Of a DNA stretch of 64,000 bases, positions 16,317 to 26,912 are shown piece after piece. Under the pieces are notes generated by a model that did no database searches, was not told the origin of the DNA, and saw only the letters and a program-made list of their open reading frames with translations. The position numbers were made by a program, and so were the translations under genes. Position 1 is the first letter of the stretch, and every line of letters starts with the position of its first letter. Source of the stretch: Aggregatibacter segnis (GTDB taxonomy: Bacteria; Pseudomonadota; Gammaproteobacteria; Enterobacterales; Pasteurellaceae); contig NZ_NRCW01000003.1 in the NCBI RefSeq assembly GCF_003130075.1, positions 62,001 to 126,000 of the forward strand, written 5' to 3'.

Positions 16317-17858
16317 TTAACGCAAGAAATAACGATACGATTTGCTGTCTGTGACATCTTGATAGACGTAGTCCAGTTTTTCTAATGCACTTTCAAGCTC
16401 GGCGACATCGCTTTGTTCCAACTGAAATCCTGCGAGAATATTGCCGTAGTCGGCACCATGAGCGCGATAGTGGAAGAGTGAGATATTCCAACGGTTTTGT
16501 AGCGTTTCAAGGAATTTCAACAATGCGCCTTTTTGTTCCGGGAATTCAAAGGTGTATAGGCGTTCTCCGTGATTCGCAACACGACCGCCCATTAAATAAC
16601 GCACGTGGGTTTTGGCGATGTCGTCATCAGACATATCTTCTACATCAAAACCGTTTTGCGTGAGATCAGCGATGATATCGGCTTTTTCTTGTTCATCTGC
16701 GGTACGAACCCCCACAAAGATGCAGGCGCGTTTATCATCGGCATAACGGTAACTGAATTCCGTCACAGCGCGACTGCCTAGTACGTGGACGAATTTTAAG
16801 AAGCTACCCGGCTGTTCCGGCATCGTCACGGCAAGTAAGGCTTCGCGATTTTCACCGATTTCGCAACGTTCGGACACATAGCGAAGGGTATGGAAATTCA
16901 AGTTGGCGCCGGACAAAATGGCTGCCATGTTTTTGCCCTGAATATTGTGCTGTTTGACGTATTTTTTCAGACCGGCTAAGCCTAATGCGCCTGATGGCTC
17001 GGAGACGGCGCGGACGTTTTCAAACAGATCTTTCATCGCGGCACAGACTTCATCGCTGTCCACTAACACCATGTCGTCTAAATAGCGCTGGCACAGACGG
17101 AAGGTTTCATCACCGATACGTTTTACCGCTACGCCATCGGCGAATAAGCCAACGTGTGCTAAATCCGTTGGTTCGCCTTTTTCTAATGCGGCAGTTAGGC
17201 AGGCAGAATCTTTGGATTCTACGCCGATGACTTTAATTTCCGGCATGAATTGTTTCAGTAAAATTGCCACACCGGCGGCCAAACCGCCACCGCCGACTTG
17301 CACGAAGACATAATCCAAATCAGCCACTTGTTGCAACATTTCCATCGCTAATGTGCCCTGGCCGGCAATGACTAACGGATGGTCGAAGGGCGGAATAAAC
17401 GTCATGTTTTTTTCTTTGGAAAGCGCAATGGCCTTAGCCTTAGCTTCATCGAAATTGGCGCCGTGCAATAACACCTCGCCGCCGAAACCACGTACCGCAT
17501 CCACTTTAATGCTTGGGGTATTTTGTGGCATCACGATAAGGGCTTTTAAGCCAAGTTGTTTCGCCGATAATGCCACGCCTTGCGCATGGTTACCTGCCGA
17601 CGCTGCGATTACACCCGCCTGTTTTTGTTCATCGGAAAGGGTGGAGATCATGGCATAAGCGCCACGTAGCTTGAAGCTGTTAACCGGTTGGCGGTCTTCA
17701 CGCTTAATCCAAATATGGTTATGCAGACGGTCGGATAATTTGCCCATTTTTTGTAACGGCGTGACTTGCGCGGCTTCATATACGCGCGAGCCTAGTTTAA
17801 CGATGGCGTTAATGTAATCGTTTTGGCTTGGTTGTGGCGTGGTGAGTAGGTTTTTCAT
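16317..17858 (-). CDS. ilvA: Threonine dehydratase, biosynthetic
   Basis: A 513-residue PLP enzyme that deaminates threonine to 2-oxobutanoate, the first step of isoleucine synthesis. Lys63 in NSFKLRGAYAM binds PLP; GGGGLAAG is the phosphate-binding loop. The C-terminal 190 residues carry two ACT-like regulatory domains (VTMPEQPGSFLKFV and YTFEFPEQKGALLKFL), as expected for isoleucine feedback control. It is the last gene of the ilvG-ilvM-ilvD-ilvA group; a 173-bp gap before it contains a dyad repeat and an uptake sequence. Confidence 0.96.
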   Translation of the reverse strand: MKNLLTTPQPSQNDYINAIVKLGSRVYEAAQVTPLQKMGKLSDRLHNHIWIKREDRQPVNSFKLRGAYAMISTLSDEQKQAGVIAASAGNHAQGVALSAKQLGLKALIVMPQNTPSIKVDAVRGFGGEVLLHGANFDEAKAKAIALSKEKNMTFIPPFDHPLVIAGQGTLAMEMLQQVADLDYVFVQVGGGGLAAGVAILLKQFMPEIKVIGVESKDSACLTAALEKGEPTDLAHVGLFADGVAVKRIGDETFRLCQRYLDDMVLVDSDEVCAAMKDLFENVRAVSEPSGALGLAGLKKYVKQHNIQGKNMAAILSGANLNFHTLRYVSERCEIGENREALLAVTMPEQPGSFLKFVHVLGSRAVTEFSYRYADDKRACIFVGVRTADEQEKADIIADLTQNGFDVEDMSDDDIAKTHVRYLMGGRVANHGERLYTFEFPEQKGALLKFLETLQNRWNISLFHYRAHGADYGNILAGFQLEQSDVAELESALEKLDYVYQDVTDSKSYRYFLR

Positions 17859-17995
17859 AATATCGTAGGGCGTTTAGCTCGCCAGGTTATTCATTCATGT
17901 TAAATGGTGGGATAAATCCCATCTTATAACCGCGGTTATTTTTCTAACCATTTAAAAAAACACTCAGAAAAATGACCGCACTTTATTGAATTTTG

Positions 17996-18028
17996 TTGTA
18001 GGGACAGGTTTTATACCTGTCCCTACAA
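17996..18028. repeat. Dyad repeat between ilvA and ilvD
   Basis: A perfect 14-bp stem (TTGTAGGGACAGGT / ACCTGTCCCTACAA) with a 5-base loop. The T-run follows on the plus strand, opposite to ilvD and ilvA transcription, so it looks more like an intergenic dyad repeat than a dedicated ilvD terminator. It may still attenuate read-through into ilvA. Confidence 0.6.
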
Positions 18029-18031
18029 TTT

Positions 18032-19870
18032 TTATTTTAATAAGGTTTTATCACGCACCGCGCCTTTATCTGCGGATGTGGCGAAGTGTCCAAACACTTT
18101 TAAGGCGAAAGACACTTCACGTTCACGGTGAGCAGGTTGCCAACCTTTGGCATCTTGTTCGGCGCGGCGTTTGGCTAATTCGTCATCGCTGATGTTGAGG
18201 TTAATTGCGCGATTTGGAATGTCGATTTCGATAATATCGTCATCCTGTACTAAACCGATAGCACCGCCGGAAGCCGCTTCAGGCGAAGCATGGCCGATAG
18301 ATAAGCCGGATGTTCCGCCGGAGAAACGTCCGTCCGTTAACAAGGCGCATTTTTTGCCTAAGCCCATGGATTTTAAATAGCTGGTCGGATAAAGCATTTC
18401 TTGCATACCCGGGCCGCCTTTCGGGCCTTCATAGCGAATTACGACGACATGGCCTTCTTTGACTTTGCCGCCTAGAATGCCGGCAACGGCGTCTTCTTGG
18501 CTTTCAAACACGATGGCTTTGCCGGTGAATTTCCAGATAGATTCATCCACGCCCGCGGTTTTGACGATACAACCGTCTTCGGCAATGTTTCCGAACAAGA
18601 CGGCCAAACCACCTTCTTGAGAAATCGCATTTTCTTTGTTGCGGATACAGCCGCTTACACGGTCATCGTCCACGCTGTCCCAACGGCAATCTTGTGAGAA
18701 GGCTTGGGTGGTACGAATGCCTGCCGGGCCGGCGCGGAAGAATTTGTGTAATACTTCGTCTTGGTTACGGATGATATCATATTGATTTAATTGTTCTTCC
18801 AACGTCATGCCCAACACAGTTTTAGTGTGGCGATGAATTAAACCGGCGCGATCCAGTTCACCCAATAAGCCCATAATGCCGCCTGCGCGGTGTACGTCTT
18901 CCATGTGGTATTTGTTGGTGTTCGGCGCAATTTTACTTAAGCAAGGCACGACGCGAGATAAGCGGTCGATGTCTGCCATTTTGAAATCTACCCCTGCTTC
19001 TTGCGCCGCTGCGAGCAAGTGTAAAACGGTGTTACTGGAACCGCCCATGGCGATATCTAAGCTCATAGCGTTTTCAAAGGCGTCAAAGGTACCGATGGAA
19101 CGAGGCAATACGCTTTCATCGTCCTGTTCGTAATAACGTTTGCACAGTTCGACGATTTGACGACCGGCTTTTAAGAATAAATCTTTACGGTCAGCGTGGG
19201 TGGCTAGCATAGAGCCATTGCCCGGTAAGCTTAAACCGAGCGCTTCCGTTAAACAGTTCATGGAGTTGGCAGTGAACATGCCGGAGCAGGAACCACAAGT
19301 CGGGCAGGCGCTACGCTCAATGGCTTCAACATTTTCATCTGAAACGGTTGGGTCTGCACTTTGAATCATGGCATCCACTAAATCTAAGCGGATTAATTGA
19401 TCGGAAAGTTTGGTTTTGCCGGCTTCCATTGGGCCGCCTGATATGAAGATAGTCGGAATATTCAAGCGCATTGCCGCCATCAGCATTCCCGGGGTGATTT
19501 TGTCACAGTTGGAAATGCACACCATGGCATCGGCGCAGTGCGCATTCACCATATATTCCACGCTGTCTGCGATTAAGTCACGGCTTGGTAGGGAATACAG
19601 CATCCCGCCATGTCCCATGGCAATACCGTCATCCACCGCAATGGTGTTGAATTCTTTTGCCACGCCGCCGGCTTTTTCAATTTCCGCCGCGACCAGTTGT
19701 CCCATGTCTTTTAAATGCACATGCCCGGGAACGAATTGAGTGAAGGAGTTCACCACCGCAATAATGGGTTTTCCGAAGTCATTTTCTTTCATTCCTGTGG
19801 CACGCCATAAGGCACGTGCACCCGCCATATTACGACCTTGTGTACTGGTCGCTGAACGTAGTTTTGGCAT
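18032..19870 (-). CDS. ilvD: Dihydroxy-acid dehydratase
   Basis: A 612-residue enzyme of valine/isoleucine synthesis that removes water from dihydroxy acids. Fe-S cluster cysteines are visible: Cys122 in [10 protein letters not shown] and Cys195 in CGSCSGM. Length equals the usual enterobacterial IlvD. It follows ilvM after a 276-bp gap that holds a long inverted repeat, which is unusual for this operon and may give ilvD separate expression. Confidence 0.97.
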   Translation of the reverse strand: MPKLRSATSTQGRNMAGARALWRATGMKENDFGKPIIAVVNSFTQFVPGHVHLKDMGQLVAAEIEKAGGVAKEFNTIAVDDGIAMGHGGMLYSLPSRDLIADSVEYMVNAHCADAMVCISNCDKITPGMLMAAMRLNIPTIFISGGPMEAGKTKLSDQLIRLDLVDAMIQSADPTVSDENVEAIERSACPTCGSCSGMFTANSMNCLTEALGLSLPGNGSMLATHADRKDLFLKAGRQIVELCKRYYEQDDESVLPRSIGTFDAFENAMSLDIAMGGSSNTVLHLLAAAQEAGVDFKMADIDRLSRVVPCLSKIAPNTNKYHMEDVHRAGGIMGLLGELDRAGLIHRHTKTVLGMTLEEQLNQYDIIRNQDEVLHKFFRAGPAGIRTTQAFSQDCRWDSVDDDRVSGCIRNKENAISQEGGLAVLFGNIAEDGCIVKTAGVDESIWKFTGKAIVFESQEDAVAGILGGKVKEGHVVVIRYEGPKGGPGMQEMLYPTSYLKSMGLGKKCALLTDGRFSGGTSGLSIGHASPEAASGGAIGLVQDDDIIEIDIPNRAINLNISDDELAKRRAEQDAKGWQPAHREREVSFALKVFGHFATSADKGAVRDKTLLK

Positions 19871-19934
19871 AAATAAGTTCTCCGAGTAAGTTTTCGTTAA
19901 GGTTTATATGAATTTCTTCGTTAATTGAGACTGT

Positions 19935-20105
19935 CAAATCTCCCCTAACCCCTCTTTGCTAAAGAGGGGGATTTCTTTAGCTGTTTAATTTATCTGGCTC
20001 ATTTATGTCTCATTTTATTGATATTTCAATATTAAATTCGCGAGACGATATTCAAATTTTTTAACTTATTCCCCTCTTTAGCAAAGAGGGGTTAGGGGAG
20101 ATTTG
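19935..20105. mobile_element. Element with 35-bp perfect inverted repeats between ilvM and ilvD
   Basis: Perfect 35-bp inverted repeats at 19935-19969 and 20071-20105 flank 101 bp of AT-rich DNA with no ORF. Each arm itself contains a palindrome (CCCCTCTTT / AAAGAGGGG around a 3-base loop) next to the CTCCCCTAAC motif. The structure fits a miniature inverted-repeat element inserted between ilvM and ilvD; the transcript could fold into a long hairpin. Confidence 0.6.
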
Positions 20106-20146
20106 GCAGAAGATAAAATGAAAAAATTATTTATAGTAGGCTCGTT

Positions 20147-20362
20147 TTATTTAATCTCCACCACATCATAAATTTTTTCCAACTGACTGACCAACAAATC
20201 CAAAGTGCGGTCGGATTTTACGGTGAATTTTAACCGCACTTTGTCGTCAATCAGCTGCATATCCATTTGCGTCACGGTAAAACCGCGGTGGCGGACAACA
20301 CGGAGAATGCGCTCTAATACTTCGGGGCGGTGTTGGGCGGTGAGTTCGATTTGCTGTTCCAT
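20147..20362 (-). CDS. ilvM: Acetolactate synthase II small subunit
   Basis: A 71-residue ACT-domain protein (PEVLERILRVVRHRGFTVTQMDM), the regulatory subunit that activates IlvG. It starts 4 bases after the ilvG stop, so the pair is co-translated. It carries inverted uptake-signal cores inside the coding sequence (about 20200 and 20233). The size fits IlvM, not the longer IlvH/IlvN. Confidence 0.93.
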   Translation of the reverse strand: MEQQIELTAQHRPEVLERILRVVRHRGFTVTQMDMQLIDDKVRLKFTVKSDRTLDLLVSQLEKIYDVVEIK

Positions 20363-20366
20363 GTGA

Positions 20367-22037
20367 TTACTCCATACTTTCCAACATATCTGCGTTGCAC
20401 GCGCCCGGCGGCACTAACGGCCACACGTTTTCATCGGAATGGATGCAAATATGTAATAAATAAGCTTCTTGACTGTTGAATAAACGTTCTAGCGCGGCGT
20501 CCACTTGGTGGGCGGAATCAATGCGTTCCCCTTTAATGCCGAAAGCTGAGGCGAGCACCACAAAATCCGGGTTGTCGTCTAGAATGGTGCTACTGTGACG
20601 GGCATTGAAGAAGAGAGATTGCCATTGGCGCACCATGCCGAGGCGTTGGTTATCCAATAACACGATTTTAATTGGGGCTTTGCCGCGACCAATGGAGCCA
20701 AGTTCTTGAATGTTCATCATGATGGAACCATCACCGCTGACTAAAATCACTTCATCTTCCGGGCGGGCTTTTTTCGCACCGATGGCGGCAGGCAAACCGA
20801 AACCCATGGTGCCGAAACCAGCGGAGGTAATGAAGTTTTCCGGGGCGTGATGTTGCACGTGTAATGCAGACCACATTTGATGTTGTCCCACATCGGTGAC
20901 GACGATAGTTTCCGGTGTTTTTTTGCGTGAAATGCTGTTGAGCAACCATAACGGGTTGATGAGCTGTTCGCCGCTATGTTCGCCATAGCTGAACGCAAAT
21001 TGTTGTTTATATTGTGCGACGGTTTGTTGCCAAGGGGCGATATCAAGCGGCACACTGAGACTTTCTAGCGTGGCGATTAGATGGCCGCGTAATGCTACAT
21101 CTGGTCGGCGTAATTTGCCTAATTCAGCGCCGTCGATGTCCACATGAATCACTTTAGCGTGTGGCGCGAAGGTATCGAGTTTGCCAGTCACGCGGTCATC
21201 AAAACGTGCACCGAACACAAGCAATAAATCGGCTTCTTGTGTGGCGTAGTTAGCGGCTTTGGTGCCGTGCATACCGATCATGCCGAGATAATAAGGATCG
21301 TCAGGCGATACCGCGCCAAGCCCTTTTAAGGTTACGATGCTTGGCATTTGAGTCGTGTGTAAGAAATAACGCAATGCCGGTACGGCACCTGCCATACCCA
21401 CACCTCCGCCGATATACGCCATCGGGTGTTTAGCGTGTTTTAATAACTCAAGCGCCTGGGTTAGTTGCTTGTCACAAAGTGCGGTGGTTTTGGGCGGCGA
21501 ATTCACGATAGGTTTTGCCGTGGTTGTCGCAATTTGAACGTCTTTCGGCACATCGATCAAGACTGGGCCCGGTCTGCCACTTTTGGCAATTTCAAAGGCT
21601 TTGGCAATAATTTCCGGTAATTCGTCGATATTTTGTACGATAAAACTGTGTTTGGTGCAGGCGAGGGATAAGCCAAGTACATCTGCTTCCTGAAAGGCAT
21701 CGGTACCGATAAGTGGAGAGGCAACTTGACCTGTAATGGCAACGATAGGAATGGAATCCATTAAGGCATCGCCTAAACCGGTGACCAAATTGGTTGCGCC
21801 GGGGCCCGAAGTGGCAATACATACGCCAACTTTGCCTGATGCACGCGCATAGCCAATAGCTGCCATGGCAGCACCTTGTTCGTTACGGCAAAGTAAATGG
21901 TCCAAGCCGGAATCGTAAATTGCATCATAGGTCGGCATGATGGCACCGCCGGGATAACCGAAAATGGTATCCACGTGATGTGCTTTTAAGCACTCGATGA
22001 TTAAATTTGCACCGTTCATATTCTTCGCCGTTTTCAA
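20367..22037 (-). CDS. ilvG: Acetolactate synthase II large subunit
   Basis: A 556-residue ThDP enzyme that makes acetolactate or acetohydroxybutyrate, the first common step of branched-chain amino acid synthesis. [19 protein letters not shown] contains the catalytic glutamate; [12 protein letters not shown] is the ThDP-Mg site. The frame is intact, unlike the frameshifted ilvG of E. coli K-12. The 135 bp upstream are shared with divergent yigL; I saw no leader peptide rich in branched-chain codons there. Confidence 0.96.
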   Translation of the reverse strand: MKTAKNMNGANLIIECLKAHHVDTIFGYPGGAIMPTYDAIYDSGLDHLLCRNEQGAAMAAIGYARASGKVGVCIATSGPGATNLVTGLGDALMDSIPIVAITGQVASPLIGTDAFQEADVLGLSLACTKHSFIVQNIDELPEIIAKAFEIAKSGRPGPVLIDVPKDVQIATTTAKPIVNSPPKTTALCDKQLTQALELLKHAKHPMAYIGGGVGMAGAVPALRYFLHTTQMPSIVTLKGLGAVSPDDPYYLGMIGMHGTKAANYATQEADLLLVFGARFDDRVTGKLDTFAPHAKVIHVDIDGAELGKLRRPDVALRGHLIATLESLSVPLDIAPWQQTVAQYKQQFAFSYGEHSGEQLINPLWLLNSISRKKTPETIVVTDVGQHQMWSALHVQHHAPENFITSAGFGTMGFGLPAAIGAKKARPEDEVILVSGDGSIMMNIQELGSIGRGKAPIKIVLLDNQRLGMVRQWQSLFFNARHSSTILDDNPDFVVLASAFGIKGERIDSAHQVDAALERLFNSQEAYLLHICIHSDENVWPLVPPGACNADMLESME

Positions 22038-22172
22038 TTGTTAGGGAGTGATTTTTTTAGTGTGAAAGGTCTAATCTTTTATTACATTTCCTAAAAAAAT
22101 TCAAGAAAACCTCAAATATTTTTATACAAAATTTGCTACCATTAGTCATTATGTCATTTGAGGTGAAAAATT

Positions 22173-22991
22173 ATGCAAAAACTTCCTTATCGAGCCATCG
22201 TTTCGGATATGGATGGGACGTTACTTAACGGACATCATGTGGTCGGCGATTTTACCGCACACACCTTGGAACGTTTGTATGACAGCCAGGTTGATATTGT
22301 GCTGGCAACAGGGCGTAATTATTTCGATGTGTCCAGTATTTTGAAGAAAACCAAGGTGAAGGATGCGGTGCTGATTACTTCAAATGGCGCACAAGCGCAT
22401 AACTTACAAGGAGAGTTGTTGCTAAATAATTCCTTACCGGAAGAGATTGCTTATCAAGTGATGAATTTGCCCTTTGACGATAAACGAGTCTGTGTGAACA
22501 GTTATCAGGCTGATGGCTGGTTTATCAACAAAGACATTCCTGAGCTTTATAAGTATCACAAAGATTCCGGTTTTGTGTACGATGTGGTGGATTTTAAGCA
22601 ACATCACGGCAGAGATACTGAGAAAGTGTTTTTTATTGGAAAAGCGCAGGCAGATTTAGTGGAATTGGAACAGCGTATTCGTCGGGACTTCGGCGATAAA
22701 ATCAGCATGACTTATTCCACGCCGATTTGCTTGGAAGTGATGAATAAAAATGTGTCAAAAGCCACCGCACTTGCGCAGGTAATTGAGCAACGGGAATACG
22801 GTTTGCAAGATTGTATTGCCTTTGGTGATGGGATGAATGACGTCGAAATGCTGGCGGAAGTGGGCAAGGGATGCATTATGGGAAATGCCGATCCGCGCTT
22901 AGTGCAGGCGTGTCCGCAATTAGAAGTTATCGGTCGCCATGGACATGAAGCCGTCGCGTCTTACCTTCGTGCGATTTTCGGGATTTATTAA
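22173..22991 (+). CDS. yigL: HAD-superfamily sugar/pyridoxal phosphatase (Cof type)
   Basis: A 272-residue Cof-type HAD phosphatase with motif [10 protein letters not shown], motif II LITSNGA, motif III lysine and motif [13 protein letters not shown]. It closely matches E. coli YigL ([28 protein letters not shown]), a phosphosugar and pyridoxal phosphate phosphatase. It has GAGG 8 bases upstream of the ATG and its stop overlaps the crcB start (TAATG). Confidence 0.9.
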   Translation: MQKLPYRAIVSDMDGTLLNGHHVVGDFTAHTLERLYDSQVDIVLATGRNYFDVSSILKKTKVKDAVLITSNGAQAHNLQGELLLNNSLPEEIAYQVMNLPFDDKRVCVNSYQADGWFINKDIPELYKYHKDSGFVYDVVDFKQHHGRDTEKVFFIGKAQADLVELEQRIRRDFGDKISMTYSTPICLEVMNKNVSKATALAQVIEQREYGLQDCIAFGDGMNDVEMLAEVGKGCIMGNADPRLVQACPQLEVIGRHGHEAVASYLRAIFGIY

Positions 22992-23377
22992 TGCCGTTGT
23001 TATCTTCTTTATTATGGATTAGTGGCGGTGCCGTGCTGGGTGCTTGCTTGCGTTGGGGCTTGGGCTTGTTTCTCAATCCATGGTTTAGCGCTTTTTCTTT
23101 TGGCACCTTGATCGCCAATTATTTAGGTTGTTTTATTATTGGTGTGTTGTTTGCCGTTTTTTGGTCTTTCCCATCACTTTCTTCGGAATGGAAACTCTTT
23201 TTAGTCACCGGATTTCTAGGCAGCTTGACCACCTTTTCAGCATTTTCGATCGAAGTGGTGGAAAATTTGTTGAACGGCAAGTTTTCTGTCGGCATCGGAT
23301 TAATTGCTACCCATGTTTTTGGCTGTCTGCTTTTTACCGCCTGCGGTGTGTGGCTTATGCGTTGTGTGTTGAAGTAA
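22991..23377 (+). CDS. crcB: Fluoride ion channel CrcB/Fluc
   Basis: A 128-residue protein with four membrane helices and the family signatures [28 protein letters not shown] and [13 protein letters not shown]. It exports fluoride as an antiparallel dimer. It is translationally coupled to yigL, with no fluoride riboswitch in front of it. Its last 23 bases overlap the 3' end of the opposite-strand pldB gene, and no terminator lies between them. Confidence 0.93.
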   Translation: MPLLSSLLWISGGAVLGACLRWGLGLFLNPWFSAFSFGTLIANYLGCFIIGVLFAVFWSFPSLSSEWKLFLVTGFLGSLTTFSAFSIEVVENLLNGKFSVGIGLIATHVFGCLLFTACGVWLMRCVLK

Positions 23378-24287
23378 AAAATGCCTGAATTTGCTGTAAC
23401 ACCGGTGAGCGAATATTGTCGGTTTCAAACAGAATTTCATGTTTTGCTCCGGCGATTTTTTTCAGACTGCCACACATGAAAAGTGCGGTGAGTTTTTCCA
23501 ACGTTTTATTATTGACGATTTGTTCTTGTTCCGCCTCTAACACCAATACCGGCGTTTCGATGCGTGGCAATATTTTCGGCAAATGCTTAATGGCGATCAG
23601 ACATAAATAGGCCCAACGGAAAGTCGGACCGCCCAAACGAATAGAAGGGTTTGCCAAATTAATTTCATTCATTCTTTGCATTCGCTTACTATCATGGCTT
23701 AACAAATTTTCCTGCACATCCACCGGTTTATAAGGCCCTTTACCAAACACATAACGCTTTCCTTGCCCAAATAACATCATAAGATTAAGCGCGATTTCAT
23801 CCCGTATAGGGTGGCTTAATGGCATGCCAAAAAACGGCGCGGAAAAAACCGCACGTCTAATTTGGTGATCAAAATTCGCTAAATAGTAGGTTGAAATCAA
23901 CGCACCTAAAGAATGGGCGAGCAAATATTGTTGCTCGTAGGGGTAAAGTGCGGTCAGATTTTCGATGATTTTTGCCATGTCTTGTGCATAAAACCGAAAT
24001 TCGTCCAAATGCCCTTTTTCGCTGTCCGCTAACAGATGCTGTGAATAGCCCTGACCGCGATGATCAAACAGCAACACATCATATCCCTGCGCATAGAAAT
24101 CTTGTGCAATTTCTGTCCATTTTTGGATGTTTTCCACCCGCCCATTAACTAAAATGACCAATTTATCGGCAATAGGCTGATGAACACAATATCGATAAGC
24201 CAATCGACAGCCACGTTGCCCATCAAGGTATTGTAGGGGAAATTGTTCGGCGAATTGGTGTAATGGGCTGTTCTCTATGTTGTGCAT
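23355..24287 (-). CDS. pldB: Lysophospholipase L2 (alpha/beta hydrolase)
   Basis: A 310-residue serine hydrolase. The nucleophile elbow is [20 protein letters not shown] is the typical strand-helix before it, and the C-terminal [11 protein letters not shown] gives the catalytic His. It resembles E. coli PldB, which lies next to yigL in that genome as well. It hydrolyses lysophospholipids at the inner membrane. The convergent overlap with crcB implies mutual read-through. Confidence 0.88.
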   Translation of the reverse strand: MHNIENSPLHQFAEQFPLQYLDGQRGCRLAYRYCVHQPIADKLVILVNGRVENIQKWTEIAQDFYAQGYDVLLFDHRGQGYSQHLLADSEKGHLDEFRFYAQDMAKIIENLTALYPYEQQYLLAHSLGALISTYYLANFDHQIRRAVFSAPFFGMPLSHPIRDEIALNLMMLFGQGKRYVFGKGPYKPVDVQENLLSHDSKRMQRMNEINLANPSIRLGGPTFRWAYLCLIAIKHLPKILPRIETPVLVLEAEQEQIVNNKTLEKLTALFMCGSLKKIAGAKHEILFETDNIRSPVLQQIQAFFTSTHNA

Positions 24288-24330
24288 GGCAAATGAGTTG
24301 TTGAGGCAAAAGGATTCAAAATAAAAAGAG

Positions 24331-24385
24331 GAAAAAATAACCGCACTTTAAAGTACATCTCAAAAAGTGCATCTAAAGTGCGGTC
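24331..24385 (-). terminator. fba terminator formed by paired uptake sequences
   Basis: Inverted CCGCACTTTA (24341-24350) and TAAAGTGCGG (24374-24383) cores form a 10-bp stem that on the minus strand is followed by UUAUUUUUUCC. It ends the pgk-fba transcript upstream of pldB. Confidence 0.8.
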
Positions 24386-24406
24386 GGTTTTCAGCGTGTT
24401 TTTAAA

Positions 24407-25486
24407 TTATAAAACGTCAACGCAGTTTAAGTCTTCGAAAGATTGTTCTAAGCGTTTAGACATAGATTCTTCCATTTTGCGTAACCAAACGCGTGGGTCG
24501 TAGTATTTTTTGTTTGGTGCATCAGGACCTTCCGGGTTACCTAACTGACCTTGCAAATACGCTTCGTTCGCTTTGTAGAAGTTGAGAATACCATTCCAAG
24601 CCGCCCATTGGGTATCGGTGTCGATATTCATTTTAATTGCGCCGTAGCTAATCGCTTCACGAATTTCTTCGCGGCTAGAACCGGAACCACCGTGGAACAC
24701 GAAGTTGATTGGTTTTGCCGGAAGATTGCGTTCTTTCGCCACGAATTCTTGGCTTGCACCTAAGATAGATGGTTTTAATTTTACGTTACCCGGTTTGTAC
24801 ACGCCGTGTACGTTACCGAATGCGGCTGCAACGGTAAAGTTCGGGCTGACCGGATTTAATTGGTCGTAAACATAAAGCACATCAGATGGTTGAGTGTAAA
24901 GACGAGATTCATCTACGCCGGAGTTGTCCACGCCATCTTCTTCACCACCGGTGATGCCGATTTCGATTTCAAGGGTCATGCCCATTTTGTCCATACGAGC
25001 AAGGTATTCACGGCAGATTGCCATGTTTTCTTCCATCGGCTCTTCGGAAAGGTCAAGCATGTGGGAAGAGAATAGTGGACGACCGGTTTCAGCGAAATGT
25101 TTTTCACCGGCTTCAAGTAAGCCATCGATCCATGGAAGTAATTTTTTCGCCGCGTGGTCGGTGTGTAAAATGACCGGTACGCCATATTCTTTGGCTAAAG
25201 TATGAACGTGTTTTGCGCCTGCAATCGCACCTAAAACGTCTGGACGTGCGCCGCTGGTCGGTTTGATGCCTTTGCCTGCGTAGAATGCGGCACCGCCATT
25301 AGAGAATTGAATAATTACCGGCGCTTTCACGCGGGCAGCCGTTTCTAATACGGCATTCACGGAGTCGGATCCTACGCAGTTTACGGCAGGAAGTGCGAAG
25401 CCGTGTTCTTTTGCGTATGCGAATACTTTTTGAACATCTTCACCGGTAAGCACGCCCGGTTTGACGATATCTAATAATTTAGCCAT
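24407..25486 (-). CDS. fba: Fructose-bisphosphate aldolase, class II
   Basis: A 359-residue zinc aldolase of glycolysis. HTDHAAKKLLPW and later FHGGSGSS give the zinc and phosphate-binding segments. The start at 25486 (MAKLLDIVKPGVLTG) with AGGA upstream gives the usual length; the frame is open 26 codons further but that part does not match the family. It follows pgk after 125 bp, as in related genomes. Confidence 0.96.
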   Translation of the reverse strand: MAKLLDIVKPGVLTGEDVQKVFAYAKEHGFALPAVNCVGSDSVNAVLETAARVKAPVIIQFSNGGAAFYAGKGIKPTSGARPDVLGAIAGAKHVHTLAKEYGVPVILHTDHAAKKLLPWIDGLLEAGEKHFAETGRPLFSSHMLDLSEEPMEENMAICREYLARMDKMGMTLEIEIGITGGEEDGVDNSGVDESRLYTQPSDVLYVYDQLNPVSPNFTVAAAFGNVHGVYKPGNVKLKPSILGASQEFVAKERNLPAKPINFVFHGGSGSSREEIREAISYGAIKMNIDTDTQWAAWNGILNFYKANEAYLQGQLGNPEGPDAPNKKYYDPRVWLRKMEESMSKRLEQSFEDLNCVDVL

Positions 25487-25509
25487 TTTCGTTTTTTCCT
25501 TTTGTGTTG

Positions 25510-25584
25510 GGTGGGTTGAACCCACCATTTGAAGAATTTGTTTTACATTTCTTATTGATAGCACGCATCAGGAGACACGTGCTA
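25510..25584 (-). other. Two small hairpins in the pgk-fba intergenic region
   Basis: Stems GGTGGGT / ACCCACC (25510-25526) and TAGCACG / CGTGCTA (25559-25584) lie between pgk and fba. Neither has a U-run on the minus strand, so they probably mark mRNA processing or stability sites, not termination. Confidence 0.4.
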
Positions 25585-25611
25585 TGACGATCTTACGCAG
25601 AAAAAGTGCGG

Positions 25612-26775
25612 TTAGTTTTTCGCTCGTTTTTCGAGGATTTCTACTGCCGGTAACACTTTACCTTCGACGAATTCTAGGAAAGCACCGCCACCGGTAGAGA
25701 TGTAGGAAATTTTATCTGCGATACCGAATAGGTCGATAGCAGCAAGCGTATCACCACCGCCTGCAATGGAGAACGCATCGCTGTTAGCAATGGCGTGAGA
25801 AATGATTTCTGTTCCTTTGCGGAAGTTCGGGAATTCAAATACACCCACCGGGCCGTTCCATAAAACGGTTTTCGCATTTTTGATGATTTCTGCTAATTGT
25901 TCTGCAGATTTATCACCGATATCGAAAATAGATTCATCATCTTTCACTTCGGTCACAGATTTTTCTGTCGCCGGTGCCGTTTCGGAGAATTCAGTCCCTA
26001 CGCGAACATCTACTGGCACAGGAATGTCTGTGCTTGCCGCTAATTCTTTAGCAACCGGGATTAAATCGGCTTCATATAAGGATTTACCCACGTTATGACC
26101 AGCGGCAGCAATGAAGGTGTTGGCGATACCGCCACCCACGATAATTTGGTCGGCAATTTTAGAAAGTGAGTTTAACACTTCTAATTTGGTAGAAACTTTA
26201 GAACCACCCACGATAGCCACCATTGGACGTGCAGGTTCTTTTAACGCTTTACCTAACGCATCTAATTCTGCAGCAAGCAATGGACCTGCACAGGCAACCG
26301 GTGCAAATTCTGCAACGCCGTAAGTTGATGCTTGCGCACGGTGAGCTGTACCAAAGGCATCCATGATGAACACATCACAAAGTGCGGCGTATTTTTTACC
26401 TAATTCAGGATCATTTTTCTTTTCGCCTTTGTTGACGCGCACGTTTTCTAATACCACGATTTCACCGGTGTTCACTTCAACACCGTCAAGGTAATCGCGT
26501 ACTAAGCGTACCGGAACATCAAGATGTTCATTTAAATAATCAACAACAGGTTGGAGGGAATCTTCAGGTTTGAATTCACCTTCGGTTGGGCGACCTAAGT
26601 GAGAGGTCACCATCACTTTTGCGCCTTTTTCCAAGGCTAATTTTAAGGTTGGGATGGTGGCACGGATACGCGCATCAGATGTAACTTTACCGTCTTTTAC
26701 CGGCACGTTTAGGTCGGCACGGATAAATACGCGTTTACCATTCAAATCTAAATCGGTCATTTTAATTACTGACAT
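25612..26775 (-). CDS. pgk: Phosphoglycerate kinase
   Basis: A 387-residue glycolytic kinase: [11 protein letters not shown] and TSHLGRP near the N-terminus, [16 protein letters not shown] for the 3-phosphoglycerate site, and GGGDTLAA near the C-terminus for the nucleotide. GAGGT lies 7 bases before the ATG. First gene of the pgk-fba pair; the preceding gpd/epd-type gene is not here, since rna lies upstream. Confidence 0.97.
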   Translation of the reverse strand: MSVIKMTDLDLNGKRVFIRADLNVPVKDGKVTSDARIRATIPTLKLALEKGAKVMVTSHLGRPTEGEFKPEDSLQPVVDYLNEHLDVPVRLVRDYLDGVEVNTGEIVVLENVRVNKGEKKNDPELGKKYAALCDVFIMDAFGTAHRAQASTYGVAEFAPVACAGPLLAAELDALGKALKEPARPMVAIVGGSKVSTKLEVLNSLSKIADQIIVGGGIANTFIAAAGHNVGKSLYEADLIPVAKELAASTDIPVPVDVRVGTEFSETAPATEKSVTEVKDDESIFDIGDKSAEQLAEIIKNAKTVLWNGPVGVFEFPNFRKGTEIISHAIANSDAFSIAGGGDTLAAIDLFGIADKISYISTGGGAFLEFVEGKVLPAVEILEKRAKN

Positions 26776-26850
26776 AATTTACCTCTTTTTACTGGTTAAA
26801 ATTAAAAATAAAAACTGTTGGCATTATACCCGTAACTGAGTAGTTTGTAA

Positions 26851-26876
26851 CCTGAATTCAAGGGCTCAAATTCAGG
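26851..26876 (-). terminator. Hairpin downstream of rna
   Basis: CCTGAATT / AATTCAGG form an 8-bp stem with a 10-base loop, between the rna stop and the pgk promoter region. It probably ends the rna transcript; no strong U-run is visible. Confidence 0.45.
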
Positions 26877-26912
26877 ATTACACATTTCATTGATCCATGT
26901 CGAATTATTGGA

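Noticed and set aside
22038-22172. ilvG leader peptide and attenuator
   Set aside because: No short ORF rich in Ile/Val/Leu codons with a terminator was found.
22900-22991. Fluoride riboswitch for crcB
   Set aside because: crcB starts at the yigL stop; no non-coding leader exists.
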